Source: Flabesymbios commensalis
Lineage: Eukaryota; Annelida; Polychaeta; Terebellida; Flabelligeridae
Assembly: GCA_964017125.1 (NCBI GenBank)
Contig: OZ024908.1
Coordinates: 78,928,919 to 78,992,918, forward strand
Reading direction: 5' to 3'
DNA length: 64,000 bases
Positions 13,551 to 48,559 of the stretch are shown one piece after another. The first letter of the stretch is position 1; the number at the start of each line of letters is the position of its first letter. Under the pieces are notes generated by a model. The model was not told the DNA's origin. It saw only the letters and a list, made by a program, of their open reading frames with translations, and did no database searches. The position numbers and the translations under genes are program-made.

Positions 13551-15169
13551 TAATGCTTTTAATTCTACAATGATGACTTCATTTCTTTTTCTCATTGTTT
13601 CTGGCTCTAAAAAAAGTTGGAGTCAGGCAATACAAAGATTCTGACTCCAAACCTGGTGTTGGAGTCAGCACACAGGCGTGGCTCAGGCGAACGCCCACGA
13701 AAGACGGTCAAAACTCTACCAGCTCTAGGGAGGATAGGGGGAGGGGGGTTTCCCCCAGAATTTTTTTTTAGAAAACGCTTTTAGGTGTCTTCTAGTGATA
13801 CTTTTATATGAAGGTACCTTTCAAACTTTGAAACAACTCATTTTTCACTAACGAAACACTGACAAATATCTCCGGAAATTATTTCGGAAATTTGTATCAA
13901 TCAACTATAAAATCATTGTCGTCAGAATGGGATATTTTTTCGTCAGGAGGGAAAGCTTGTCAATTCTGACGACATGACGACAGATCAGAAACACTGTCTT
14001 CTTCTTTTTCCAATACTGGCCAAACTTCAATATTGAAGACGGGGGCCAGGCATGCGTGTGGGTAATAACTAGTTTTTTGTTTGTTTCCGCCCCAGCCTGC
14101 CCAGGGAAGAGTGTTGACGACAGGAATTCTGTATTCACGTTTTATCGCCCACCCTGATTAAAGAGTGTAGTCCAGTCGAGCAGCGTTTTTCTTATATTAT
14201 TGCAAAGAATATCAATCATTTTTACCCTAGGGCTAGCGTTAGTGAGACAGACCTAATTAGCAATACACAGAACAACAAACAGACAATCCATATAGGATAA
14301 TACTAGGGCCTAACCAAGTTTAGAACCAATATTTTCATGCTTTCTCGCATGACATGGGAGCTGCCATGTTGGATATGATCGATTCCGGTAAAACCGGCAA
14401 GGAAACGACATTGGCAGAAAAATATATACGTGTAAAAGTTTTGTAGTCTTAACCCACCTGGTGGTTCAATTAACGTTAAAGCTATGGACCACTCCATGTA
14501 CGTGTCTAGTTCCAGCTATACCCCAGTTGCCTCTATCTCTGTAATCAGCGTGGTGCTTTCTGGACACATCCCGCAGTTCGTACTCAGTGGACAAAGTTTA
14601 AAGGCGCATTCCCAGGCTAATGGCATGTGTTTGTTTTAGCTCTGTTACATCTTTTTGAGTGTTTAAATGAGTGAAGGCAACATTCCGATAGAATACAACT
14701 TTTAAAATCTTCCGTTGGCAACGTAATTAGGTTTACAAAATAACGGATTATGACAAATTGTCGGTCATTACATTTTTGCCATTTAGATCGACCCCTATAT
14801 ATGTTGGAATTTTACAAATTTGTGAGGAAGACGACACAACTGAACAATTTTAAAATTTCCTTTCAAAGATAATTTTTTATTATAATTTACTAGCCGTAAT
14901 TTATGGCAAAAAGTTCTTAACTCGTATCAGGATAAATATGTAAGGTCTCAGATGTAGGTTCTCACATCGTCAAAGACGTTGCTAATTTAATTATAATGTC
15001 ATCGGAAAACCACAGCTTAATGGCGCTTTCCCAATGGGTCTCACATTTCAAAACACGAAGGTTCCACACTTCTAAGCTTGGCCAATTGCCATGTTTTACA
15101 TCTTTACGGGATATCGTGAAGATCGACAAAATACAAAGATAATATTCATGGGATATTCGTGGCTGATGT

Positions 15170-15300
15170 AGTGACAAAAAGAAAGGGATTTTTTTCAAAT
15201 GGAGGGTGGTGAAAGATAATATAGATTTATGATGATATAAGCCTAAATAACACAAATTTAAACTTGTCAACTTTTTAGTTCCGGGGGCAGTTTGGCCTGT
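15170..15300 (+). repeat. Dispersed repeat D, copy 1
   Basis: TCAAATGGAGGGTGG, GAAAGATAATATAGATTTA and AAGCCTAAATAACACA are shared with 59045-59165 in the same orientation. Confidence 0.75.
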
Positions 15301-15544
15301 CACTTTAATCCAGGAACAGTATCAAAATTGACCTTACTTGGGAGACAGCATCAGTGTGAACCTGGAATGGGGGGATCACATCTCCAAAATTGCGAGTAAA
15401 AAATTAAAACCCCCCTAACATAGATTTAATTTTCAAAATAAAATATCTTGACGACACATATGGATACACCATCCAGTGGGGTATATTTGAGCAAGAGATG
15501 AAAATTATCAGAAATGTGTAACCTTACATTTTTTAACAAAACAG

Positions 15545-15805
15545 GTTTTTAAAAAAGTGCCTCGAGACACCACATTGGGTACCTTGAGACGTCAAATTTA
15601 GGTACCTGAAAACAACGTGGATCTAACTAAAATCAAGATTTGAATATTACTTATACCTGTAGATAAAGCCTGCAGTTGGCTAATGTTAGATGTTGCAGTA
15701 AAATATGTGGCTGAAAAAAAGTGGGGTCACCTTGAGACACTTTCGGGGCACCTTGAGACTGCTTTGGGGCACATTGAGACAGCGTCTCAAGGTGCCCCAC
15801 CCTGA
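15545..15805. repeat. CACCTTGAGAC motif cluster with inverted end
   Basis: The motif GG(C/T)ACCTTGAGAC or near variants occurs at about 15558, 15580, 15729, 15750 and 15770, and inverted as GTCTCAAGGTGCCCC at 15783-15797. It looks like a small element with repeated ends. Confidence 0.5.
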
Positions 15806-16115
15806 CTGACCTCATATCTGATATCATAGTTTGTGTGTGGGATGTATTTGAACCAAATCATTATACATAAGTTATAAAGTGATAACACAAGTGTAAGATA
15901 CCTCCAAAATCATAGGGAAATCAAGTATTATGTGATCTATAGAACCAAATATTGATCATCCCAAAAATCTACTAAAAAAATCTACTTTTCATGTAAAAAA
16001 TGGACCTAAGCTTACATACATGCCAAGGATGTCCAATAGTCATTAGCAATAGGGTGGAAAATCGAAATTGATTAGTTTTGGTATCATTGACCAGATGGCG
16101 CACAAATCTAGTTTC

Positions 16116-16174
16116 TAGTTTGTATGTCAGTACAGCTCTAATCCAAGATCTAGGCTGTACTGACATACAAACTA
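16116..16174. repeat. Perfect 21-bp inverted repeat with 17-bp loop
   Basis: Arms 16116-16136 (TAGTTTGTATGTCAGTACAG plus C) and 16154-16174 are exact reverse complements. The right arm overlaps the LINE coding remnant. Confidence 0.9.
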
Positions 16175-16450
16175 AAAAAAAGAACTTCAGGTTGACAAGC
16201 CTGTACAAAATTTTAAACCGATTAATTGCTGTACCTATCAGTGACCTTTCAACCCCAGGAGACGAAATAACTTGGGGTGGATATAAAAATCATTCAAATA
16301 CTTTTAAGCTAACACCACGCTGGGACGAAATTCCTTTATGTACAAAACCATACCCGATTGGAATCATCATCCACCGGCTGCTATCGAATCCAAATCAATA
16401 GCAGCTTTTAAGAGCCAATTGAGCAATTAGTCTGGTCGGCCGCTCAGCAG
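16137..16450 (+). mobile_element. LINE remnant, 3' end (CR1/L2-like)
   Basis: The frame reads LIQDLGCTDIQTKKKNFRLT, SLYKILNRLIAVPISDLSTP, which is the conserved C-terminal motif of CR1/L2/Jockey-type ORF2. After a frameshift near 16350 the ending continues as DWNHHPPAAIESKSIAAFKSQL, the usual WN-LP-SxxxFKxxL terminus. It is a short 5'-truncated copy about 115 bp before an inverted-repeat element. Confidence 0.7.
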
Positions 16451-16564
16451 CGGGACACATCTGTACCCAGAAAGTACCACACTGATTATACAGATATAGA
16501 CAACTGGGCTGAACCTATAACCAGAAGCACACATAGAGGCAGTGTTCTATAGCTGGAAGGGAAT

Positions 16565-17692
16565 CAGGACGACTCGTACCTAATATCAACTCTTCCCCTA
16601 TATTTCTGCCAACTCGTACCCTCTACCAACTTGTACCTTATACCAACTCATACCATCTATACCTAAAATATGGGAGGGGTATGCAGGCGATCTTCTCAAA
16701 TTGTGAGATGAAATGGTGTGCCTTTTATTGCACACGGGCAGTGTGGAGGAAGATCCAGGAGAATAGATTATAAGTATATTGTCAAGCTATCTGGACAGAT
16801 CCTGGTCGTCATAAAGACAATGTTTATATGGGATTTACTTCCCGAACATATTAATATATGTAGGCATATACTGGGCATAATTTATATATTAAAATAAACA
16901 TTCATTAATCTAACATATTCACAGAACTGTAAAATAAAAGCTTTTTACTTGAAGTCGTAAACTACCTACGAGCCACTTGGAGTGACAATACTGTGTGGCC
17001 TTCTCACAGTTGGGCAGTGTTAAGCTTGGCAACACGGACCAACAGCGATGTCGAGGGGTAGCATCATCACCTCAATGACAGAGCAGAGAGAGGTCGACTG
17101 TCCATCTATATCTACTAGTGCCAATCCTTCACAGAGAAGCCGAGATGCTGCCCCTCCAGCTAAAGGTGGCTTCAGATTGAACAATTTCTGGCAGATGTAG
17201 ACTAAGCAATGCCTAATATAGCGATAATAGAAATCAAATAAATATGTAGCCTATATATATATCCTAATAAATTAGGATTGCGTTTCTACAGGTCTATACA
17301 TGATTTATTTATTTTTATATACCAGTAGTCTAAGATTGTTAAAAAAATGGCGTTATAAAAATATATCCTATTGGAGTGAAACAATAGTTTTAGAAACTAG
17401 AACTCTTTCCAAAGGGTGTCTCCTCTGTGATTCAACTCCTTGCACTATTCATCGCACATTATCAACTGTTCTTAAAGGATGTCTTCCCACTCTTGCTGTA
17501 CGACAATGTAAGATCTGAAGCAGAGCAAAGGCACTATGCAGTCAATATACTCTTGGTATCGCTATCAGCCCCGGCGCGGCCGCCGAGCCAACCCATCCCA
17601 TGTGTTAGGTATATGGTATGAGTTTGTATAGGGTACGAGCTGGTAGAAATATCGGGTACAAGTTGGTATTGGGTACAAGTCGTCTGACATTC
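16565..17692. mobile_element. Inverted-repeat element, arms about 110 bp
   Basis: Left arm 16565-16680 (ACGACTCGTACCTAATATCAA, then CCAACTCGTACCCT, AACTCATACCAT) matches the reverse complement of 17590-17692 along its length. The GTACC/GGTAC words recur four times in each arm. No clear target duplication or transposase; superfamily unknown. Confidence 0.65.
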
Positions 17693-18702
17693 GCTTGAAT
17701 TTGTCCCGATGTTGGGTTAGCGTCGAAGACTGTGGACCAACATCATACCGCACTGGATCAAGCTATCTAGGGCCTGGTAATTTATTTTTGAGGTCCTGTG
17801 ACCCGGGTTCGCGTGATAGAAAAAACTGTTATAAATCCCAAAAATCGTCCACAAAAATAGCAAATTTCACATAATACACTGGAATTCAAATTCAATTCTG
17901 CTCACTTGCTTCTAAAATTGGAAATAATACAACTTTCCGGCATGTAAATCATGACAAACTGTTGTTAAAAGCTCTGATTTCAATCATATAGCCGGGTTTC
18001 AGATTAATTATCTTGTCACGACGTAACCCGGGTCAATCAAGATGGCGGCATCACAATGTAAACCTGGCTACAACGCTAACCCGAGTCAGTACGTGGTGGA
18101 TCATATATAGACTTGTATCATTAATGTTACCATATTCTAAGTCTGAAAACATGAAACATTTTAAAAAAACAATTGTTAGCCTATTATTTTGTAGAATATC
18201 TTGTTCAGACATCGCTACAACCATGAGTGGCAACAGCGTTGCTGAAGGTTTTAGACACAGATTGGGCCTGAACAAAAACGGGAGACACTCCTTTGGGCGG
18301 TTATATCTAAGACGTTTCCCAAATTAATCAGGTCAACGATAGGTTGATTATAATCAGTAACTTTTCAGGTCCATGATCGCATGTTCAGCTCATCTGTCGC
18401 AAAGCCATTGAAAAGTTATAAACATTTTTCAGACTTGCGGTTGAGATCTCTCTCATTCATCGCCATATTGAAAAACATTTGTTTCACGATGTGGACTTGT
18501 CCACAGCTTGAGTCAGCACACATGTCTATACAAAATCATTAAAATTTGGCTATTGGCGGCTCGATATTGTTTTTTTAACTGCTCCTTTTGAATAAAATAC
18601 TTATAATTTTTAGTCTCTCTCGTGTCTCTCGTATTTCTCGTTTTTAATCATTTGGGTGTCTGGTACCTCTCTCGTGTCTCTTGTGTCTCTCACTTTTCAT
18701 TA
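17693..18702. other. No gene seen
   Basis: Contains three CCCGGGT/AACCCGGG words near 17810, 18027 and 18080 and GTCTCTCTCGTGTCTCTCGT-type simple repeats at 18612-18693. The CTCTCGTGTCTC repeat returns at 20380 on the far side of the Harbinger-like element. Confidence 0.5.
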
Positions 18703-20294
18703 GGCTACGTTTCCATAGTAAGGTTTTTTAGCCGCACGGGTCCTGTGCGGGTACCCGCGCGGGTCGTCTGTTTCCATTAGTACGTTTTTTTTATATAAAT
18801 CCGCATATGACACCCGCGCGGATAATAGTTATCTCCTTGCTGACCAGGTGGTGATGCTGATGATGATTGTTGGTAGTGATGGTGTTGGTGATGTTGGTGA
18901 TGTTGGTTGCGATGGTGGTGCTGGTTGTAATGGTGATGCTGGTGTTGGTGGTGGTTTTGTTAGTAGTGTGGTAGTTGTGATGGTGGTGGTGATGGTGGTG
19001 GTGATGGTGATTGTGTTGGTGGTGGTGATGGTGGTTGTGATGGTGGTGCTGGTGGTAGTGGTGATGATGGTGTTGGGGGTGTTGATGGTGGTAGTGTTGG
19101 TGGTGTGGTAGTGGTGCTGGTGGTAGTGGTGATGATGGTGTTTGGGGTGTTGGTGGAGGTAGTGTTGGTGGTGTGGTAGTGGTGATAGTGATGATGGTGG
19201 TAGTGATGGTGCTGGTGATGTTGGTGATGGTGGTTGCGATGGTGGTGCTGGAGGTAATGGTGATGATGGTGTCGGTGGTGGTTTTGTTAGTAGTGTGGTA
19301 GTGGTGAATGGTGGTGTGGATGATGGTGGTGATGGTGATTGTGTTGGTGGTGATGATGGTGGTTGTGATGGTGGTGCTGGTGGTAGTGGTGATGATGGTG
19401 TTGGGGGTGTTGGTGGTGGTAGTGTTGGTGGTGTGGTAGTGGTGATGGTGGTTGTGGTGGTGGTGTTTGCGGTGTCGGTGGATGTGGTAGTGTTGTTGGT
19501 GTTGATGGTGATGATGGTGATGATGATGGTGGTGATGACGATGGTGGTGATGATGGTGATATGATGGGGGTTGCGTTGATGGTGATGATGGTGGATGTGG
19601 TAAAGTTTATGATTATGGTGGTGATGATTGTGCTGGTGGTGGTGGTTGTGCTGCTGCTGCTGCTGGTGGTGGTGATGATGGTGGTGTTGGTGATGAATAT
19701 GATTGTGATGTTGGTGTTAGGGTTGGCGATGATGTTGGTGGTGGTGGTGGTGATGACGATGGTGGGGGTGATAGTAGTGGTGATGATGCCAATAACGGTT
19801 GGTGATGATGACATTGATGGTGATGTTGTTGGCGATGATGATGATAGTGGTTTAGGCTTCCTTAACTGGGGCACATGTAAGTGTCTGGTAGTGTGGGTGC
19901 ACGTTCTTTTATCTCTGCCATATAGTTTTAAATGTCCGCTAAATTAGCCGAAATATGTATTTTTCAATACTGGATCCGCCCCTGTCTGTATACTGTGTCA
20001 GATTGTCTGCAATAGGCTTGTAGCGAGAATAGCACTTCAGCCACAATATAGCGTTAAATTCGACTCCTGCCCACTAGGGTAGGCTATATAAATAGTCAAG
20101 GTAGGCTAAATAGTCCTACCTGTCATTCTTTCTACGTCTAGTTTCTTAGAAAGTGCGGAAAAAATCAAACATTGTTCGATTTTCTACCAGCGCGGCAAAT
20201 CACCCGTGCGGGTTCCGCGTGTATGGAAATGATACATGGATTTAAAGAAGGCTGGATAATATGGCACCGCGCGGGTACCAATGGAAACGGGCCC
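18703..20294. mobile_element. PIF/Harbinger-like element carrying a minisatellite
   Basis: Left end GGCTACGTTTCCATAGTA and right end, inverted, GGGCCCGTTTCCATTGGTA, flanked by TTA on both sides (18700-18702, 20295-20297), the usual Harbinger target duplication. CCCGCGCGGGT and CCGCACGGGT words occur inside both ends. The central kilobase is a TGG/TGA minisatellite. No transposase seen. Confidence 0.75.
18843..19860. repeat. GGT/GAT-rich minisatellite (about 1 kb)
   Basis: Uninterrupted low-complexity DNA built from TGGTGG, TGATGG, TGTTGG and TGGTAG units, with larger blocks repeated (for example GATGGTGGTTGTGATGGTGG-type stretches near 19020 and 19360). All frames on both strands stay open for long distances because of composition; these are not genes. 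Confidence 0.95.
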
Positions 20295-20460
20295 TTAGCC
20301 GTGTCGTCCTCTCCGAGAAACCTAGCACCTGTTTCAGCCACTGCCCTGGGGCTAGCTTTTCATCACGTAATTTTGGTCTCTCTCGTGTCTCTCGTGTCTC
20401 TTGCTGTTTATCACGACCAGTAATAAACATACTGATAGGCATGGAGCAGTTGAGTTATGA

Positions 20461-20756
20461 GTTACATCTAGCCATGTCGTCCTCTCCGAGGACGTGGATT
20501 GATGTATTTGCTTTACCGGAAAAATCCAACATGGCAGTGACTGAGAGCGATCCCGACCCCAAGGTCCGAAAAATGTGCACCTCTGAGCTGAGCATGCGGG
20601 CATGGAACTGAAATGTTGCTGATTCTAAAAAAAATAATTTTGCCCTGATTATACCCGGATATTTTTCGATATGACAGTCCAAAGAAATGTCCCATGATTT
20701 TGTACGAGGTCAATCTGTGGCTGAAACCTGTTTCAGCCACTGTTCTGGGGCTAGGA
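20461..20756 (+). repeat. Dispersed repeat C, copy 1
   Basis: Shares about 290 bp with 36428-36712 in the same orientation (GATGTATTTGCTTTACC, GAGAGCGATCCCGAC, GGTCCGAAAAATGT, GATATGACAGTCCAAAGAAA, GGTCAATCTGTGGCTG). No gene is evident. Confidence 0.8.
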
Positions 20757-21311
20757 CTAAAATGAAAGTCAATTGTATCCTGATGGTTAGCTGAGTATTT
20801 AACTCACCGGCCGACGCTGATCGTAGCGCAGCGGTATTGTGAGTTGACAGCTTCAACTGGCTGTGGTTGGTTATACGATGCACTGCCAAAGCAGGCCGTG
20901 CCCGTGTGCTTGCATTTGACAGCTACTGTCTAGCTAGCTGATTCATTCATTTATTCTGACATGTCGATTTTTTCATAGAATGTGTTTTGATTTATCATTA
21001 TATCGTTGTGGGTGACACAAGGATTAGAAATGATTATTTATTTCATTTTTAATTTTCTCCTTAAATTTGACATGTCTGATATTATAATAGACTATAAGAC
21101 TAATAAGTAACCTAATCTAATTAGAATAAATATCATCACATGACGACGTGGCTGCTTCATTTTGTGAGCGATATTTGGGAATTTAAGAGTTTTCCAGCCA
21201 GATCAGACGAGTTCCAAGCGACTATTTTTCACTAAAGTTGATTTGGATCTTAGGCCTTCTGGTTATTTGGTTATTTAAAACTCTGATAGTGTATTGAATT
21301 ATTGATCAAAC
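20757..21311. other. SLC30A5 5' flank
   Basis: No repeat recognised. It should contain the SLC30A5 promoter and 5' UTR; no TATA box at a sensible distance is clear. Confidence 0.4.
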
Positions 21312-44626
<23,315 letters not shown>

Positions 44627-44639
44627 AACTTACTTGATG

Positions 44640-44645
44640 AATAAA
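44640..44645 (+). promoter_or_regulatory. Poly(A) signal AATAAA after SLC30A5
   Basis: A canonical AATAAA lies 14 bases after the SLC30A5 TGA stop. If used, it implies a very short 3' UTR. Nothing else shows that this site rather than a later one is used. Confidence 0.45.
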
Positions 44646-44787
44646 GAAACTCTTGAAACATTTGTATTCACACTCTAAAAATGATATAGTCAAGCAAGAG
44701 TACTAATGAGTAGCAATGCTCCAGTTAGAGACTCTAGCCTAACTTTCAACTCGGTTAACACTGAGTTTGCATCACTGAAAAGGTAGC

Positions 44788-44866
44788 TTAACCCTTGCAA
44801 TGCTGAAATATTTTGTATCAACCATGGAGACCAACGGGTTTTTTTTCAATTTAAATGGTAATTTCC
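44788..44866. mobile_element. MITE family A fragment downstream of SLC30A5
   Basis: TTAACCCTTGCAATGCTGAA, CCATGGAGACCAACGGG and TTTTTCAATTTAAA match the head of family A; the rest is absent. Confidence 0.6.
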
Positions 44867-45814
44867 TACTGGGCTTTATATAGAACATTTTTGTGAAACC
44901 AATATATGAATTTTTTTCATTAATTTACCACCCACTTCAATTCATCTTAATCCAATACACGTCATGAATTACGCCAGCCATTCGTGGCTTGTAATGGGTG
45001 AAGATTCAAGCTTAAAAGAAAAGATCTTGAGGTTGTAATTAAAAAGTGATAAATTTGTTGTATATACTAACAAATGTATGAATACATAGTTGAAGTTAAG
45101 TTAACATAAGTAAAAAACATTGTAAAACATTATTTATCGAACTAAGCCATAACCAAAATTCTAAAATAACATAAATGTTTTGCGAGTGTGGATAAAAAAA
45201 ATACATATTCGTCAGATATTGAAGTTTAATTTGTTTAGGAATTACGCAGTTATGAGTATTTATCTTTCCAATATGGCCGCTGGCGGCTTTTTAAAAAATG
45301 CCCCACTGACTACTCGCTCGCCTTTAAAATATCTACCCTGGTCATGTTTAGCTTGTTATTCAGAAGGGACCATTTTACCCAAATAAAGTGAGACATGTTG
45401 TATGATGATAGTTGTAAGCGGGTTTCTGTGTGAGGGACAAGACTTAAAGGGTTAAATTTATTTCATCTTGACAATTGTTGGGGCTGCACCTTGAAAATGT
45501 AAAAATAATGTTTTATATTTTTAAATAATTGACTGAACTTACATCATCAAGATTTACAATGTAGAACCATTGTCCTTAAATTATTCGATTTTCACATGTA
45601 TACAGTACTAATCTTCTGATTAATCAGCCAAAGATAAAAAATCAGCCAAAGATAAAAAATACCCTCACACGTTTTTATTCCAGTCCTTGCATAGAGATAT
45701 GTGTCATTTAATAATGTATCATTATGTACATTGTGTATTATTATGTACATTTATTTTAAAATAAAAAAAATACCAAACTATACTACAAGTATGGGTTCTA
45801 TACCACTTCACAAG
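44867..45814. other. No gene seen
   Basis: AT-rich flank after SLC30A5; only short open frames. TCAGCCAAAGATAAAAAA is duplicated in tandem at 45626-45660. Confidence 0.5.
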
Positions 45815-46165
45815 GCCGGCCCCGATGGCTCATTCGTATCGCCTGGGCTTGTAACCTGGGGGTACCAGGCTCGAATCCTTGTCGGGACGGATATTTGTCA
45901 TCGTGGTTGTGCATATACAGTGCTCCAAACTGTTCAAAGGCATGGAGTGTACAGGGCTGCCTACGGTACTGTGCACTATAAAGAACCATTGAAGTCATTC
46001 GAAATAAGAGTAGGGCATAGTCCCGGCTTCGGGCTTCCTTCTGTCGCGAAATTGTCATGATCCTGCCGTGTCGTCCCCTTACGTTTCACAAACTTTCAGG
46101 CACATTTTGGGTCTAGCCATGATTGTGCAGAAAGCGACGTAAAGCAATATTCATATATACACAAC
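45815..46165 (+). repeat. tRNA-derived SINE
   Basis: Pol III boxes are visible: A box TGGCTCATTCG near 45827 and B box GGCTCGAATCC near 45869, in a tRNA-like frame beginning GGCCCCGATGG. A non-tRNA body follows to about GCGACGTAAAGCAATATTC near 46135-46155. Confidence 0.8.
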
Positions 46166-46199
46166 ATGGCCCAAGATGTTTTCGCCTAAATTCATTATT

Positions 46200-46530
46200 T
46201 TATTAGCTGTTCTGTGCTAGATGGCCAGACCATTACTATAAAACAAAATGGCATTTACCATAAAACAAAATGTGAGATTTCAGGAGTGGATGCATTATCA
46301 AAAATTTCGACTTGATCAAATTCACAATGGCCGTCTAGCGGCCATCATTCACTTTCACATGGCAGATATTTTGTAAACCGTGCTAGATGGCTAGACCATT
46401 ACTATAAAACAAAATGTGAGGTTTCGGGGGAGGATGCACCATCGAATTCAAAATGACTGTAAATCAGCCATTATTTACCTCGATTGGTCTGATATCGGGT
46501 AAACTATGCCAGATAGGTAGACCATTACTG
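46200..46530. repeat. About 165-bp tandem repeat, two to three diverged copies
   Basis: GCTAGATGGC(C/T)AGACCATTAC recurs at 46216 and 46381, with ACAAAATGTGAG(A/G)TTTC after each; a third start GCCAGATAGGTAGACCATTAC is at 46508. Related sequence occurs at 42580-42700 and in the arms of 32323-34320. Confidence 0.7.
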
Positions 46531-47539
46531 GGATACTGATTAGGATCATTAATTTCAATGGAGGTTTGCAATCTCTGACAGACTGTCTAGTTCTTATCTT
46601 CCTCTTAGACTGAGCCTCTTAGACCTAATTGTCTTGCGTCTTGATTTTCGACCTAGCCTAGAACTACATTATTAACCATACACAAAATTGCTTAAATCAA
46701 ATTCTAATTCGGAGCGGGAGCTCCTCATCTTCATCTATCCAGTTGTCTGCTACCGGGAGACTCCTGGATATCACGTATATGTGCTTTGAGCTCAGAACCC
46801 CCCCCCCCCCCTCCCTGGCCAATTCAGGCAGCCCAAACAATCTGACCCGAGTGTGATCTCCACATTGCAGTCAGTAAACCGGTCACAATGAATATTCATG
46901 TTGCTCGCACCCCTACTTTTCGTACCGGCTTCACACATACCTGTTGTCAAGGTCAGACTGGTAGTCTGATGGTCAGACCCGAGAGGGCAAGGTGGAGCTC
47001 CTGTACTTACGTAGTCTTGTTTTTTTTTAGCTGTTCCTAACTGAGGATGAATAATATATTGTTATGTAGTAGTGATTTCGGGGTTAGGGTTTACCTTAAC
47101 CATGATATCTTATATGTTTTAAGACAGATTGATGTGTGACACTGGTGATTGCCACCATCTACTTTTGTAGTCTGTCTTCTCGAGTCACTGTCCTCCTCAT
47201 TGACCTCATTCAGCACATTAATTTTCGACCGGATGAATTTTGTAAATCAGCGCATTATGTTAATGAAAAAATGAAGGTGGGTGAATGGGCATGGGGATAG
47301 AAGCTCTGTACCATGCTATAAAGCAAGTAGCAGGCGAAACATCTCATCTCTCCAATGAGCTGCCCTTGTTGTACAAAAATTACTTCCTCTAACTAATCAT
47401 CCAAGTAGGCTGTGAAAATAAGTTTCTCACAGCTATCATTTCATGGATTTTGCGCCCTTAATGAAGGTTATCAGGCGCGGATCCATGATAACCAGTATTT
47501 ACTGGTATACGCCGGGCCTATGCCCCCGTCGAAACGGCT
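46531..47539. other. No gene seen
   Basis: Noncoding, with a run of C at 46799-46811. The right end leads into the GACGTTTCGCCCC array. Confidence 0.5.
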
Positions 47540-48540
47540 CCAGGACATTTCGCACCATAGACGTTTCGCCCCCTAAGACGTTTCGCACCCATCTTAACGA
47601 CGTTTCGGCGCCATGACGACTTTTCCTAGTTCAAGACGTACCCCCCCCCCCTGTGAGACGTTTCGCACCCACGGAAGACGTTTCGCCCCCTATGTGAGAC
47701 GTTTCGCCCCCTATGTGAGACGTTTCGCCCCCTATTGAGACGTTTCGCCCCCTAGGGAAGACGTTTCGCCCCCTCTCTGAATTAAGACATTTCGAATGTC
47801 TTAATTCGTATGTCTTAATTCGTTTCGCCCCCATTCTTATAGGACGTTTCGCCCCCATTCTTATAGGACGTTTCGCACCCTAGGCAAGTCGTTTTGCCCC
47901 CGTTCTCATAGGACGTTTCGCACCACAAAGAAGACGTTATATATATACGTTATTGTAGTACAACTTACAATATTGCATTTAATTATTTATGTCCCAAGTT
48001 TAGGTCAGATCGGGAGCACAATAAATTAAAGTGGCTGAATCAAGGAATGAAAACGGTAAGTAAAATGCATGAACAACAAGATAGCCTAAGTGGGCACACA
48101 CACATGTCTTTCCTAATAATAAATGGGACGGCATGCAATCTTTACAATTTTATGCTGTTTTATGATTAGAGTGCGAAACGTGTCTTTCCAAATTATTACT
48201 ATAGGGGGCGAAACGTCTTTCCGATTAGGGGGCGAAACGTCTTTCCATAATATGAAGATGGGGCGAAACGTCTTTCCTAATAATGAAATGGGTGCGAAAC
48301 GTCTTTCTTAAATATGATTTGCGGGCGAAACGTCTTTCTGAAATATGGTTTGGGTGCGAAATGTCTTTCTGTAATATGGTTTAGGTGCGAAACGTCTTCC
48401 TGAACTATGAAGACAGGGGCGAAACGTCTTTGCTATTTATGGGGAGGGGGCGAAACGTCTTTTCCGAGTTGGGGGCGAAACGACTCACTAAAAATGATGC
48501 GAGCTGACTATGGGGCGAAAAGTCTGTGTACCCGTCGAAA
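47540..48540. repeat. Inverted array of GACGTTTCGCCCC units (hairpin of about 1 kb)
   Basis: About 14 GACGTTTCGC(C/A)CCC units spaced 14-35 bp run left to right in 47560-47940. About 12 copies of the complement, GGGGGCGAAACGTCTTTCC, run in 48165-48520, with a 230-bp AT-rich spacer. CCCGTCGAAAC occurs in direct orientation just outside both ends (47525 and 48531). A small perfect palindrome (GAATTAAGACAT, five bases, ATGTCTTAATTC) sits near 47780. No coding potential. Confidence 0.95.
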
Positions 48541-48559
48541 CTATCAGCTTGTGTATCTA

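Larger units (their letters stand above)
13551..16115. other. No gene seen
   Basis: Noncoding intergenic DNA with a GGGGGAGGGGGGTTTCCCCC tract near 13737, dispersed repeat D and the CACCTTGAGAC cluster. Open frames here are short and unlike known proteins. Confidence 0.5.

Noticed and set aside
19287-19874. 195-residue open frame on the minus strand, rich in Thr, Ser, Ile, His and Pro
   Set aside because: It is the complement of the TGG/TGA minisatellite; composition alone keeps several frames open on both strands.
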